A stretch of 28,183 nt of DNA, taken from the NCBI GenBank assembly GCA_046316025.1, contig JBKCXU010000113.1:1-28183 (forward strand). The letters are read 5' to 3'. The stretch is from JAJTHJ01 sp046316025. GTDB taxonomy: Bacteria > Pseudomonadota > Gammaproteobacteria > Burkholderiales > Burkholderiaceae_F. Positions 15,328 to 25,767 of the stretch are shown here, piece by piece. A program made the position numbers and the translations under genes. Under the pieces are notes generated by a model. The model did no database searches. It saw only the letters and a program-made list of their open reading frames with translations, and had not been told where the DNA came from. The stretch's first letter is position 1. The number at the start of each line of letters is the position of its first letter.

Positions 15328-16754
15328 CGGACGCTGCCGCGCAGCGTGGCTGGTCGCTGCGCAACCGCCTGTTCGCCACGGTGGTCGCCGCGGCCGCCGG
15401 TGCCTGGCTCGTCGCGGCCGCCTGGCTGCTGCACGAGGCGCGCGAAGAAATCGACAAAACGCTCGACGCCGCGCTGGCCGAAACCGCACACCTGGTACTG
15501 GCACTGGCCCGCCAACGCGAGGAAGAGCGCGAGCACGACGAGCACGAGCGGGCGCAGATCGAGCTCGCCGCCGCCGCGCACGGCCACAAGGAGCGGCTCT
15601 TCTACCAGGTCCGCGACACGGCCGGCGCGCTGCTGGTGCGCTCGCCGGGGGCGCCCGCCGCTCCGCTGGCGGACATCGCGGCACGGGACTTCGTCAATAC
15701 CCGCGTCGAAGGCGCCGCGTGGCGCGTGTACGCGCTGCGCGATGCGCGCTCCGGCCTCACCATCCAGGTTGGCCAGCCCGAGGCCGAACGCGCCGAGTTC
15801 GAGCGCGCGGCGCTGGCGCGCTTCGCGCTGCCCGGACTGCTGCTGCTCGCGACCCTGGCGCTGGCGATCTGGTGGAGCACGCGCCGCGCGATGGCGCCGG
15901 TCGAAGCCGCCGCCCGCCGCATCGACGCGGCCGCGCCTGGCGAAACCGCCGCGCTGGCGCAGGCCAATCTGCCGCGCGAGCTGGCACCGTTGGCGCACGC
16001 CATCGAACGGCTGCAAGAGCGCGTGCAGCAGGCGCTGCTGGCCGAGCGGACGCTCACCGCCGACATCGCGCACGAGTTGCGCACGCCGCTGGCCGGCCTG
16101 CGCGCACAGGCGCAATGGGCGCAGCGCGCGAGCGACGCGGGCGAGCGCAGCGTGGCGCTTGCCAACGTAATCGCCGCCGCCGACCGCTGCGCGCGGCTGG
16201 CCGATGCGGTGCTGACGCTGGCGCGGCTGGATGCTGCGCGCTTCGACCCCGCCGCACAGGCACCGCTGCCGCTGGTCGATCTCGCGCGGCTCGTGCTCGC
16301 CGATGTGCAGGGCGCGGCCGAGGCGGGTGGCATCGCGCTGGAAACGGAACTGCCGCCGCTCGCGCTGCGCGTCGATCCCGACGCGCTTGCCATTGCGCTC
16401 GCCAACCTGCTCGCCAACGCGGTCCGCTACGCCCGCAGCCGCGTGCGGCTGGAAGCGCGCGTGCAGGACGACGGCAGTCTGCTGCTGGCGGTGCGCGACG
16501 ACGGCCCCGGAGTTCCCGCGGCGGAGCGCGCCCGTTTGTTCGACCGCTTCTTCCGCGGCGAGGATGCACAAAGTGGCAGCGGCCTCGGCCTCGCGCTCGC
16601 CGAGCGCGTGGCCGAACTGCACGGCGGCAGCATCGCCTACGGGCGCGGGCTGAGCGAGCACGGTGCGGGCTTCGAGCTTTTGCTGCCAGCACACTGCATT
16701 CATCGCCCGCAGAGCCCACGGCCGGATGGATCCGAACGGGCCCTGAGCGCATGA
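15324..16754 (+). CDS. sensor histidine kinase, QseC/PmrB-like
   Basis: Membrane sensor kinase of 476 aa pairing with the preceding regulator. It has TM1 (about 18-36), a periplasmic domain (about 37-167) and TM2 (about 169-184). These are followed by HAMP, HisKA with phosphoacceptor H250 (DIAHELRTPLAGLR) and HATPase_c with the N box NLLANAVRYA (361-370), G1 DDGPGVP (392-398) and G2 GSGLGLALAE (418-427). The periplasmic loop holds an acidic, histidine-rich stretch at 65-90. This includes E67, E70 and E73 as overlapping ExxE motifs plus H71, H74, H86 and H88, suggesting metal sensing. About 20 residues trail beyond the usual kinase end. Confidence 0.94.
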   Translation: MTDAAAQRGWSLRNRLFATVVAAAAGAWLVAAAWLLHEAREEIDKTLDAALAETAHLVLALARQREEEREHDEHERAQIELAAAAHGHKERLFYQVRDTAGALLVRSPGAPAAPLADIAARDFVNTRVEGAAWRVYALRDARSGLTIQVGQPEAERAEFERAALARFALPGLLLLATLALAIWWSTRRAMAPVEAAARRIDAAAPGETAALAQANLPRELAPLAHAIERLQERVQQALLAERTLTADIAHELRTPLAGLRAQAQWAQRASDAGERSVALANVIAAADRCARLADAVLTLARLDAARFDPAAQAPLPLVDLARLVLADVQGAAEAGGIALETELPPLALRVDPDALAIALANLLANAVRYARSRVRLEARVQDDGSLLLAVRDDGPGVPAAERARLFDRFFRGEDAQSGSGLGLALAERVAELHGGSIAYGRGLSEHGAGFELLLPAHCIHRPQSPRPDGSERALSA

Positions 16755-16939
16755 CTTTACGCATAGCGGCTCGACATGATTGACATTGCAGGCAACGCGG
16801 GAGACCTGGATAATTTGAGAGGCGCGGCGGTTTGTTTGAGCTCGCCTAACCGTCCGCAGATTACCCCGTTACGGCGCGCAGTCCGCGCCCGCTTTCTCGC
16901 GCAAGAGGCGCGTTCCCTCGACATGCAAAGGAGATCTGA

Positions 16940-17515
16940 ATGAAGGCCCGCCCGGTTTGTGTCCTCGCTGTTTGCACTGCCGCCACCTTCTCCGCACAGG
17001 CCGCGACTCAGGGCACCTTGGGCCCTACATCGACCGGCAGCTACCTGCTCACTGCAACCGGTCCCGCCATCCCGCGCCAAGTACAGGTTTTGAACGTCAG
17101 CGACGTCTCGCTAACCAACGGCACGCGGGCCGATACGGACCCCAGCACCCCGGGCGTCACCATGCGTTTTTGCCTGATTGACACATACAGCGGGACGGTA
17201 CAGCTACAACTGTCCAGCTCGAACGGCATCTTCAACCCCAATGGCTGGAGGCTCCAGTCGAGTGGCGGCGATTTGCTCTCATACGGTGTCTCGGTGACGA
17301 GCGCTGCGGACGGCTCCTTGCTAGGTAGCTTGCCGGCTCTGTCCTCTTCCTTTACCGCAACCGTCCCGCCTGCGGTCGTCGTCGCCAACTCCGGGGCTTG
17401 TGGCGTCGGCAATGTCAAGGTCAACACCGTACTGATCTCGCCAAGCACGATGCCGGAGACGCTGCCGGCGCGCGTGTATACGGATACGATCACAATAGTC
17501 GCCACGCCGCAGTGA
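16940..17515 (+). CDS. secreted protein of unknown function, paralog 1 (pilin-like C-terminus)
   Basis: A 191-aa exported protein with a clear signal peptide (1-21, cleavage near SAQA/ATQG). The mature part begins ATQGTLGPTSTGS and contains VQVLNVSDVSL. It has two conserved cysteines (in FCLID and GACGVGN) and ends in YTDTITIVATPQ, an alternating hydrophobic strand like those closing SCPU/CsuA-type pilin domains. A second member of the same family lies at 24966-25622. The ATG has a strong AAGGAG site 6 nt upstream. Its codon use is less GC-biased than its neighbours. No chaperone or usher gene is nearby, so a pilus role is inference. It ends only 31 bp before aroG. Confidence 0.8.
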   Translation: MKARPVCVLAVCTAATFSAQAATQGTLGPTSTGSYLLTATGPAIPRQVQVLNVSDVSLTNGTRADTDPSTPGVTMRFCLIDTYSGTVQLQLSSSNGIFNPNGWRLQSSGGDLLSYGVSVTSAADGSLLGSLPALSSSFTATVPPAVVVANSGACGVGNVKVNTVLISPSTMPETLPARVYTDTITIVATPQ

Positions 17516-17546
17516 TGCCGCTGCGCTTGCAGCCCGTCGTTTGCCA

Positions 17547-18617
17547 ATGGTGATCCGAGCGGAAGAACTCTATAACCTCAACGTCGCCCGCTTCGATCCG
17601 ATGCCGGCGCCGGCTGAGATCACCGCCGCGCTGCCGCTGACGGACGCCGCTGCCGCCACCGTCAACGCCGGCCGCACGGCGCTGATGCGCATCCTCGACC
17701 GCGCCGACCCACGTCGCTTCGTGGTGGTTGGGCCGTGCTCGATTCACGACCCGGTAGCGGCGCTCGACTACGCGCGGCGGCTGCGCGCGCTGGCGGACGA
17801 AGTCGCCGACCAGTTGCTGATCGTGATGCGCGTGTACTTCGAAAAGCCGCGCACCGCCACTGGCTGGAAGGGCTACATCAACGACCCGCTGATGGACGAC
17901 AGCTTCCAGATCGGCGAGGGCATGCACCGCGCCCGCGCGCTGCTGTCGCACATCGCGGAGCTGGGCCTGCCCACCGGCAGCGAGGCGCTCGACCCGCTGT
18001 CGCCGCAGTACCTGGCGGACTTGATCTCCTGGTACGCGATCGGCGCGCGCACGACGGAGTCGCAGACCCACCGCGAGATGGCGAGCGGCCTGTCGCCGCC
18101 GGTGGGCTTCAAGAACGGCACCGACGGCGGCCTGGAGGTGGCGCTGAACGCGATCCGCTCGGCCCGCGCGGGGCACAGCTTCCTCGGTGTCAACGCCAGC
18201 GGGCAAACGTCGATCGTGCGCACCCGCGGCAACCGTTACGGCCATCTGGTGCTGCGCGGCGGCGGCGGGCGGCCGAACTACGACACGGTCAGCGTGCGGC
18301 TGGCCGAGCAGGCGCTGGTGAAGGCGAATCTCGCGCCGAACATCGTCGTCGACTGCTCGCACGCCAACTCGATGAAGGACCCGAGCCTGCAACCGCTGGT
18401 CTTCATGGACTGCGTGCATCAGATCAAGGAAGGCAACCGCTCGATCGTCGGCTTCATGCTGGAGAGCCATCTCGCCGCCGGCAACCAGCCGATTCCGGAC
18501 GATCTGTCGCAGTTGAAGTACGGTGTGTCGGTGACCGATGCCTGCATCGACTGGGACACTACCGTGGAGCTGTTACGCCGCGCGGCGGCGGAGTTGCGCA
18601 GCCTGCGGGCGCAGTAG
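17547..18617 (+). CDS. aroG: 3-deoxy-7-phosphoheptulonate synthase (class I DAHP synthase)
   Basis: Condenses PEP and erythrose 4-phosphate to DAHP, the entry step of the shikimate pathway to aromatic amino acids. The 356-aa length is normal for the AroF/G/H class. Signature segments are VVVGPCSIHDPVAALDYA (near residue 60), EKPRTATGWKGYINDPLMDD, DLISWYAIGARTTESQTHRE, GFKNGTDGG, LRGG and VVDCSHANS. The feedback specificity (Phe, Tyr or Trp) cannot be read reliably. The ATG at 17547 is preferred over a TTG 6 nt earlier. Neither has a clear ribosome binding site. The spacer to the secreted-protein gene is only 31 bp. It heads the tal-pgi-gnd-zwf-pgl block, whose transaldolase step can supply its E4P substrate. 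Confidence 0.95.
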   Translation: MVIRAEELYNLNVARFDPMPAPAEITAALPLTDAAAATVNAGRTALMRILDRADPRRFVVVGPCSIHDPVAALDYARRLRALADEVADQLLIVMRVYFEKPRTATGWKGYINDPLMDDSFQIGEGMHRARALLSHIAELGLPTGSEALDPLSPQYLADLISWYAIGARTTESQTHREMASGLSPPVGFKNGTDGGLEVALNAIRSARAGHSFLGVNASGQTSIVRTRGNRYGHLVLRGGGGRPNYDTVSVRLAEQALVKANLAPNIVVDCSHANSMKDPSLQPLVFMDCVHQIKEGNRSIVGFMLESHLAAGNQPIPDDLSQLKYGVSVTDACIDWDTTVELLRRAAAELRSLRAQ

Positions 18618-18652
18618 TCTTGCCGCCACACCCGCTGCGTGGAGCACCGCCG

Positions 18653-19735
18653 ATGAACCCGACCCGCCAGTTGCACGACCTCGGCCAGAGTCTCTGGCTC
18701 GACAACATCACCCGCGATCTGCTGACCACCGGCACGCTCAAGCGCTACATCGACGGATGGTCGGTGACCGGGCTGACCTCCAACCCGACGATCTTCGACC
18801 TTGCGCTCAAGAGCAGCGCCGCCTACGACCCGGCGATCCGCGCGGGGCTGGCCGCAGGTCGCGGCGGCGAGGCGCTTTTCTTCGACCTCGCTCTGGAGGA
18901 CATCGTCGCCGCGGCCGATCTCTTCCGCCCGGCGTGGGAGCGCACCGATGGCGTGGACGGCTGGGTGTCGATCGAAGTGTCGCCGCGCCTGGCGCACGAC
19001 ACCGCCAGCACGCTGGCCGCCGCGCGCGAGCTGCACGCACGCGCGGCCCGGCCCAACGTGTACATCAAGATTCCGGGCACGCCGGAAGGCCTGCCGGCCA
19101 TCGAGGAGGCCATCGCCGCCGGCATCCCGATCAACGTGACGCTGCTCTTCTCGCCCGCGCAGTATCTGGCCGCGGCCGAGGCTTACCTGCGCGGCGTGGA
19201 GCGGCGGATCGCGGCGGGGCTGAACCCGGCGGTGGGTTCGGTAGCGTCGCTCTTCATCAGCCGCTGGGACGTGGCGGTGCGCGCCCAGGTGCCGGCCGAG
19301 CGCGCGAACACGCTGGGGCTGGCGGTCGGCCGCGCGAGCTACGCCGCCTACCGCGCGCTGCTCGACTCACCACGGATGCAGCGCGCGCTGAACTTCGGTG
19401 TGCGTCCGCAGCGGCTGCTGATGGCCAGCACGGGCACCAAGGACGCGCAGGCGAGCGACATCCTGTACGTGCGCGGGCTGGCCGCGCCGTTTACCGTCGA
19501 CACGATCCCCGAGGCCACGCTCAAAGCCTTTGCCGACCACGGCAAGGTCGATGCGCCGATCCCCGCCGACGGCGGCGATGCCGAAGCGACGATGGCCGCG
19601 CATCGCGCGCTCGGCATCGACCTCGACGCGCTCGCCGCGCGCTTGCAGGACGAAGGGGCGAAGGCGTTCGTCAAGTCGTGGGACGGCCTGCTGAGCGTTT
19701 TGGAGAGCAAGAGCGCGGCACTCGGCAACGCGTAG
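18653..19735 (+). CDS. tal: transaldolase
   Basis: Moves a three-carbon dihydroxyacetone unit between sugar phosphates in the non-oxidative pentose phosphate pathway, giving fructose 6-phosphate and erythrose 4-phosphate. The 360-aa protein is of the longer transaldolase type often linked to pgi and zwf. It begins MNPTRQLHDLGQSLWLDNI and has SVTGLTSNPTIF (37-48), the Schiff-base lysine K139 in VYIKIPGTPEG, and NVTLLFSPAQY. The ATG at 18653 has GGAG about 8 nt upstream. It follows aroG by 35 bp. Between its stop and pgi lies a very G/C-rich, low-complexity spacer that may be faulty sequence. Confidence 0.96.
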   Translation: MNPTRQLHDLGQSLWLDNITRDLLTTGTLKRYIDGWSVTGLTSNPTIFDLALKSSAAYDPAIRAGLAAGRGGEALFFDLALEDIVAAADLFRPAWERTDGVDGWVSIEVSPRLAHDTASTLAAARELHARAARPNVYIKIPGTPEGLPAIEEAIAAGIPINVTLLFSPAQYLAAAEAYLRGVERRIAAGLNPAVGSVASLFISRWDVAVRAQVPAERANTLGLAVGRASYAAYRALLDSPRMQRALNFGVRPQRLLMASTGTKDAQASDILYVRGLAAPFTVDTIPEATLKAFADHGKVDAPIPADGGDAEATMAAHRALGIDLDALAARLQDEGAKAFVKSWDGLLSVLESKSAALGNA

Positions 19736-19744
19736 AGCACAATC

Positions 19745-19835
19745 GCCGTGCGCCCCCGGCGCGCCCGGGCGCCCGGCCCCGGGGGTGGGGGCCGGTGGGC
19801 CCTCCCCCCCCGCCGCGGCGCGGGCCCCCGGACCG
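19745..19835. other. G/C homopolymer-rich spacer between tal and pgi
   Basis: About 90 bases made almost wholly of G and C runs, with strings such as CCCCGGGGGTGGGGG and CCTCCCCCCCCCG. It has no coding potential that fits a gene. Composition and the string GGGGGTGGGGGC resemble the last 80 bases of the window, so it may be assembly or sequencing noise rather than biology. The genes on both sides are intact. Confidence 0.5.
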
Positions 19836-19844
19836 CTGTGGAGC

Positions 19845-21494
<1,650 letters not shown>

Positions 21495-21518
21495 CTGTCG
21501 GAGTCTCGGAGCCAAGCG

Positions 21519-22538
<1,020 letters not shown>

Positions 22539-22547
22539 CTGGCATCG

Positions 22548-22617
22548 GTCATTCCCGCACAAGCGGGAATCCAGAGGTCCGATACCAAAGCTGGATTCCC
22601 GCTTGCGCGGGAATGAC
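22548..22617. repeat. paired palindromic repeat family 2 (dRS3-like), copy 2
   Basis: Inverted repeat with arms 22548-22574 and 22591-22617, nearly identical to 7789-7859. The right arm CTGGATTCCCGCTTGCGCGG continuing to GAATGAC is the same in both copies, while the 16-17 nt between the arms differs. It starts 10 nt after the gnd stop and lies before zwf, so it may act as an intercistronic stem-loop. Confidence 0.9.
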
Positions 22618-22662
22618 AGGCCAAACGATTCGCCGCATCGCCGAAGCCGGGAGAACCAAGCG

Positions 22663-24054
22663 ATGACCCACGCCCAAGCCGCCGACGCCCTCGTCTTCTA
22701 CGGCGTCACCGGCGATCTCGCGTTCAAGAAGATCTTCCCGGCGCTGTACGCGATGGCGCGGCGCGGCGATCTGGGCGTGCCGGTGATCGGCGTGGCGCGC
22801 GCGCCGTGGAGCGACGCGCAGTTGCGCGAGCGCGCCCGCGACAGCGTGGCGCGCCAGGGCGCCATCGACGAGGCCGCCTTCGCCCAACTCGCGCAGCGGC
22901 TGCACTACGTGCGCGGCGACTACGCCGACCCCGCCACCTTCACCGCGCTGCGCGCCGCACTCGGCAGCGCACAACGTCCCGCGCATTACCTCGCGATCCC
23001 GCCGGTGCAGTTCGGCACGGTGGTGCAGCAGCTGGCGGCGTCCGGCTGCACCGCCGGCGCGCGGGTGATCGTCGAAAAGCCCTTTGGCCGCGACCGCGCC
23101 AGCGCACAGGAGTTGAACCGCATCCTGCTCGGCTGCTTCGACGAGTCGCGCATCTACCGCATCGACCACTACCTGGGCAAGCGGCCGGTGCAGAACATGG
23201 TGTTCTTTCGCTTTGCCAACGCGTTTCTGGAGTCGTTCTGGAACCGGCGCTTCGTCAAGAGCGTGCAGATCACGATGGCCGAGGACTTCGGCGTGCAGGG
23301 GCGCGGCGCCTTCTTCGACCAGGTGGGCACCGTGCGCGACGTGGTGCAGAACCACCTTTTCCAGATCCTCGCCAACCTGGCGATGGAGCCGCCGGCGCGC
23401 GCCGATGCGGAGTCGATACGCGACGAGAAGGTCAAGGTGTTGAAGTCGATCGCCCCCGTGGCCACGCGCGACATCGTGCGCGGGCAGTTCCGCGGCTATC
23501 TGGCGGAAGCCGGGGTGGCCGCCGATTCGCGCACCGAGACCTTCGCCGCGCTGAAGCTCGCGATCGACTCCTGGCGCTGGGCCGGCGTGCCGTTCTACAT
23601 CCGCGCCGGCAAGGCGCTGGCGATGACCTGCACCGAGGTCGTCGTGCGCCTGCGCCGCGCGCCCAAGGTGTTCCCGACGCACGAAGGCTTGCCCAACTAC
23701 ATCCGCTTCCGCATCAACCCCGACATGGACATCGCGATGGGTGCCAGCGTGATGGATGCCGACGGCGAGATGGTCGGCCGCCAGATCGAACTGATGGCGA
23801 GCCACCGCCCCGGCCCGCGCGAGCGCGACGCCTACGACCGCGTGCTGTCCGACGCGCTGGCGGGCGACGCCACGCTGTTCGCGCGGCAGGACTATGTGGA
23901 AGAAGCCTGGCGCATCGTCGATCCGGTGTTGGCCGCCGACACGCCCGTGCATTCGTACGCCGCCGGCAGTTGGGGCCCGCCGCAGGCGGATGCGCAGTTG
24001 CAGCCGCCGGGCGGTTGGGCCGACCCGGCGGTGGCGCGGCGTGCTGCATCCTGA
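22663..24054 (+). CDS. zwf: glucose-6-phosphate dehydrogenase
   Basis: Oxidises glucose 6-phosphate to 6-phosphogluconolactone with NAD(P)+, the entry step of the oxidative pentose phosphate or Entner-Doudoroff route. The 463-aa protein has the cofactor motif GVTGDLA (14-20), EKPFGRD (137-143), the substrate motif RIDHYLGK (165-172, H168) and the family segments FANAFLESFWNRRF, AEDFGVQGRGAFFDQVG and HLFQILA. The residues after RIDHYLGK are RPVQN instead of the common ETVQN, which I take as a subfamily feature. A GGGAGA site lies about 9 nt before the ATG. pgl begins 10 bp after its stop, so the two sequential enzymes are tightly linked. Confidence 0.96.
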   Translation: MTHAQAADALVFYGVTGDLAFKKIFPALYAMARRGDLGVPVIGVARAPWSDAQLRERARDSVARQGAIDEAAFAQLAQRLHYVRGDYADPATFTALRAALGSAQRPAHYLAIPPVQFGTVVQQLAASGCTAGARVIVEKPFGRDRASAQELNRILLGCFDESRIYRIDHYLGKRPVQNMVFFRFANAFLESFWNRRFVKSVQITMAEDFGVQGRGAFFDQVGTVRDVVQNHLFQILANLAMEPPARADAESIRDEKVKVLKSIAPVATRDIVRGQFRGYLAEAGVAADSRTETFAALKLAIDSWRWAGVPFYIRAGKALAMTCTEVVVRLRRAPKVFPTHEGLPNYIRFRINPDMDIAMGASVMDADGEMVGRQIELMASHRPGPRERDAYDRVLSDALAGDATLFARQDYVEEAWRIVDPVLAADTPVHSYAAGSWGPPQADAQLQPPGGWADPAVARRAAS

Positions 24055-24064
24055 CCGAGCGTCG

Positions 24065-24778
24065 ATGGCGCTCGCACTGCACGTCTTCGACACGCCACAT
24101 GATGCAGCCCGCGCGGCGGCCCGGGTTATCGCTGCGCAGGCGCAGCAGGCCGTGGCCGCGCGCGGACGCTTCCTCTTGGCAGTCAGCGGCGGGCGCACGC
24201 CGTGGTTGATGCTCGATGCGCTGGCCACGCTCGATCTGCCGTGGGAGGCGACGCATATTTTCCAGGTCGACGAGCGCGTGGCACCAGCCGACAGCGACGA
24301 GCGCAACCTGACGCACATCCGGTCGCATCTGCTGCAACGGGTGCCGATCCCGCCCGCGCAAGTGCATGCGCTGCCGGTCGAAGCCGCCGACCTCGACGCC
24401 GCCGCGCGTTCATACGCAGCCACACTGACCGCGCTCGCAGGCGAGCCGCCGGTGCTCGACCTCGTGCACCTGGGCCTGGGTGCCGACGGCCATACCGCCT
24501 CGCTCATCCCCGGCGACGCCGCGCTCGATCTCACCGACCGCTACGTTGCCGTCACCGCCGAGTACCAGTGCCGGCGGCGGATGACGCTCACCATGCCCGC
24601 ACTCGACGCCGCGCGCTGCCGGCTCTGGCTCGTCACCGGCGCAGACAAGACGCCGATGCTCGCGCGACTGCGCGCGCGGGATGCAACGATCCCGGCCGCC
24701 CGAGTCGCAGCGAGCGACACAACCATCGTTGCCGACTGCGCCGCCGCCGGCCTGCTGGCAAGCGAGCTGCGCGGCTGA
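24065..24778 (+). CDS. pgl: 6-phosphogluconolactonase
   Basis: Hydrolyses 6-phosphogluconolactone to 6-phosphogluconate, the step between Zwf and Gnd. The 237-aa protein is of the DevB/Pgl type, with VSGGRTPWLML (40-50), FQVDERVAP (66-74), DERNLTHI and LGLGADGHTASLIPG. These are the standard sugar-phosphate isomerase-like motifs. The ATG at 24065 follows zwf by 10 bp and has only a weak ribosome binding site, suggesting coupled translation. No edd or eda is present downstream, so in this window the product goes to Gnd. Confidence 0.95.
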   Translation: MALALHVFDTPHDAARAAARVIAAQAQQAVAARGRFLLAVSGGRTPWLMLDALATLDLPWEATHIFQVDERVAPADSDERNLTHIRSHLLQRVPIPPAQVHALPVEAADLDAAARSYAATLTALAGEPPVLDLVHLGLGADGHTASLIPGDAALDLTDRYVAVTAEYQCRRRMTLTMPALDAARCRLWLVTGADKTPMLARLRARDATIPAARVAASDTTIVADCAAAGLLASELRG

Positions 24779-24965
24779 GCGCGCCGCAGGGCCTATCAGG
24801 CGCACAACCGCGTCGGCCAGCCACAGAGGAGATCCGTCGCGGATCAGGCGCCGGAACCGTGCCCGGTTGACCAAGGTCAGAAAGAAGTGACCTTCGCAGC
24901 CTTTCTCAACTTGGGCGACGCCGTTGCCCTTAACATTTGCCCTCCTCTGGATGGGAGTCAAACTA

Positions 24966-25622
24966 ATGACCATTGCATCGACACAAATCCATCAGCTTGA
25001 ACCTAGCCGGAGCGAGCCGTCGCGCCAAGGCAGGTTTTCTGTTTTCGTCGCCCTGACGGCCGCCCTCTGTGTGTCCAGCGCGGGCGCCGCGACCCAGGGG
25101 ACGCTCGGCAATTCATCCACGGGGTCTCTTTCCGTTACGGCAAACGCACCACCACCACCGCGGCTGGTGCAGGTCTTGAATCTCTCGGACGTTACGTTGA
25201 ACAACTCTCTCGGCGCGCCCACCTACGGCTTTTCGGCGCTGGCCGAGGGCGCCGTCACGAACGGCACCAGTTTCAACTTTTGCGTCGTCGAAACCACGGG
25301 CGGTAACGCATCGCTGACGCTTACCTCGAGCAATGGCGGCAATAACGGCGACGGTTCCTTTCGCCTTGTGCACGCCGGCAGCGGAAGCTTCGTGAAGTAC
25401 AAGGTCGCACTGACCGATATCAACGCCGGAGGTTCGCTCCTAGACGCGAGGTCCGACGCGAACGGCTCGTCGTTCGTCACTACCGTCCTAAGCTCTCTGG
25501 TGCGTACCTCTGCCGCCGCCTGCTCGGGCGACAATCTGAGGTTGCACTTGGGATTTCGGACACTTCCATCCACCGGCTATACGTACACGGATACGCTAAC
25601 CATCGTCGTCTCCCCGCAATGA
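24966..25622 (+). CDS. secreted protein of unknown function, paralog 2 (pilin-like C-terminus)
   Basis: A 218-aa exported protein homologous to the product of 16940-17515. The start at ATG 24966 has GGGAG 8 nt upstream. An upstream in-frame ATG at 24924 is less likely. The signal peptide has a long polar n-region (about 1-26), a hydrophobic core and cleavage near SAGA/ATQG. Shared features with paralog 1 are ATQGTLGxxSTGS, PRxVQVLNxSDVxL, an FC motif, a SSNG motif, a second Cys in AACSGDN and the terminal YTDTLTIVVSPQ. It is rich in Ser, Gly and Asn and less GC-biased than its neighbours. It probably forms a beta-sandwich. The function is unknown. Confidence 0.8.
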   Translation: MTIASTQIHQLEPSRSEPSRQGRFSVFVALTAALCVSSAGAATQGTLGNSSTGSLSVTANAPPPPRLVQVLNLSDVTLNNSLGAPTYGFSALAEGAVTNGTSFNFCVVETTGGNASLTLTSSNGGNNGDGSFRLVHAGSGSFVKYKVALTDINAGGSLLDARSDANGSSFVTTVLSSLVRTSAAACSGDNLRLHLGFRTLPSTGYTYTDTLTIVVSPQ

Positions 25623-25767
25623 GCAAGCGCAGGTCAGCCGCGTGGCGATGCCGGCCCTTACGGTCTTGCGTCGATTGCCCGAACGTTCGCCGGCGTGTGC
25701 GGCCGATCTGTGCGGGTTGGTGAGGCGTCAGGCCAGCGGCGCCTTCGCTGCCAGGGCGAATCGCCAC
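25623..25767. other. convergent spacer, nothing recognised
   Basis: Spacer of 145 bp between the plus-strand secreted-protein gene and the minus-strand hydrolase gene. I see no clear terminator with a T run, no repeat copy and no credible ORF. Transcripts from both sides must end in or beyond it. Confidence 0.4.

Noticed and set aside
16780..16814. TTGACA and GATAAT elements before the first secreted-protein gene
   Set aside because: TTGACA and GATAAT are 23 bp apart, too far for a sigma-70 promoter. With proper spacing the -35 would be the poor TTGCAG.
23155..23195. RIDHYLGK followed by RPVQN instead of ETVQN in Zwf
   Set aside because: The catalytic His and the core motif are intact, and the variation looks like a subfamily feature rather than a defect.
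24831..24845. Small GATCCG-N3-CGGATC hairpin after pgl
   Set aside because: A 6-bp stem without a T run is too weak to call a terminator.
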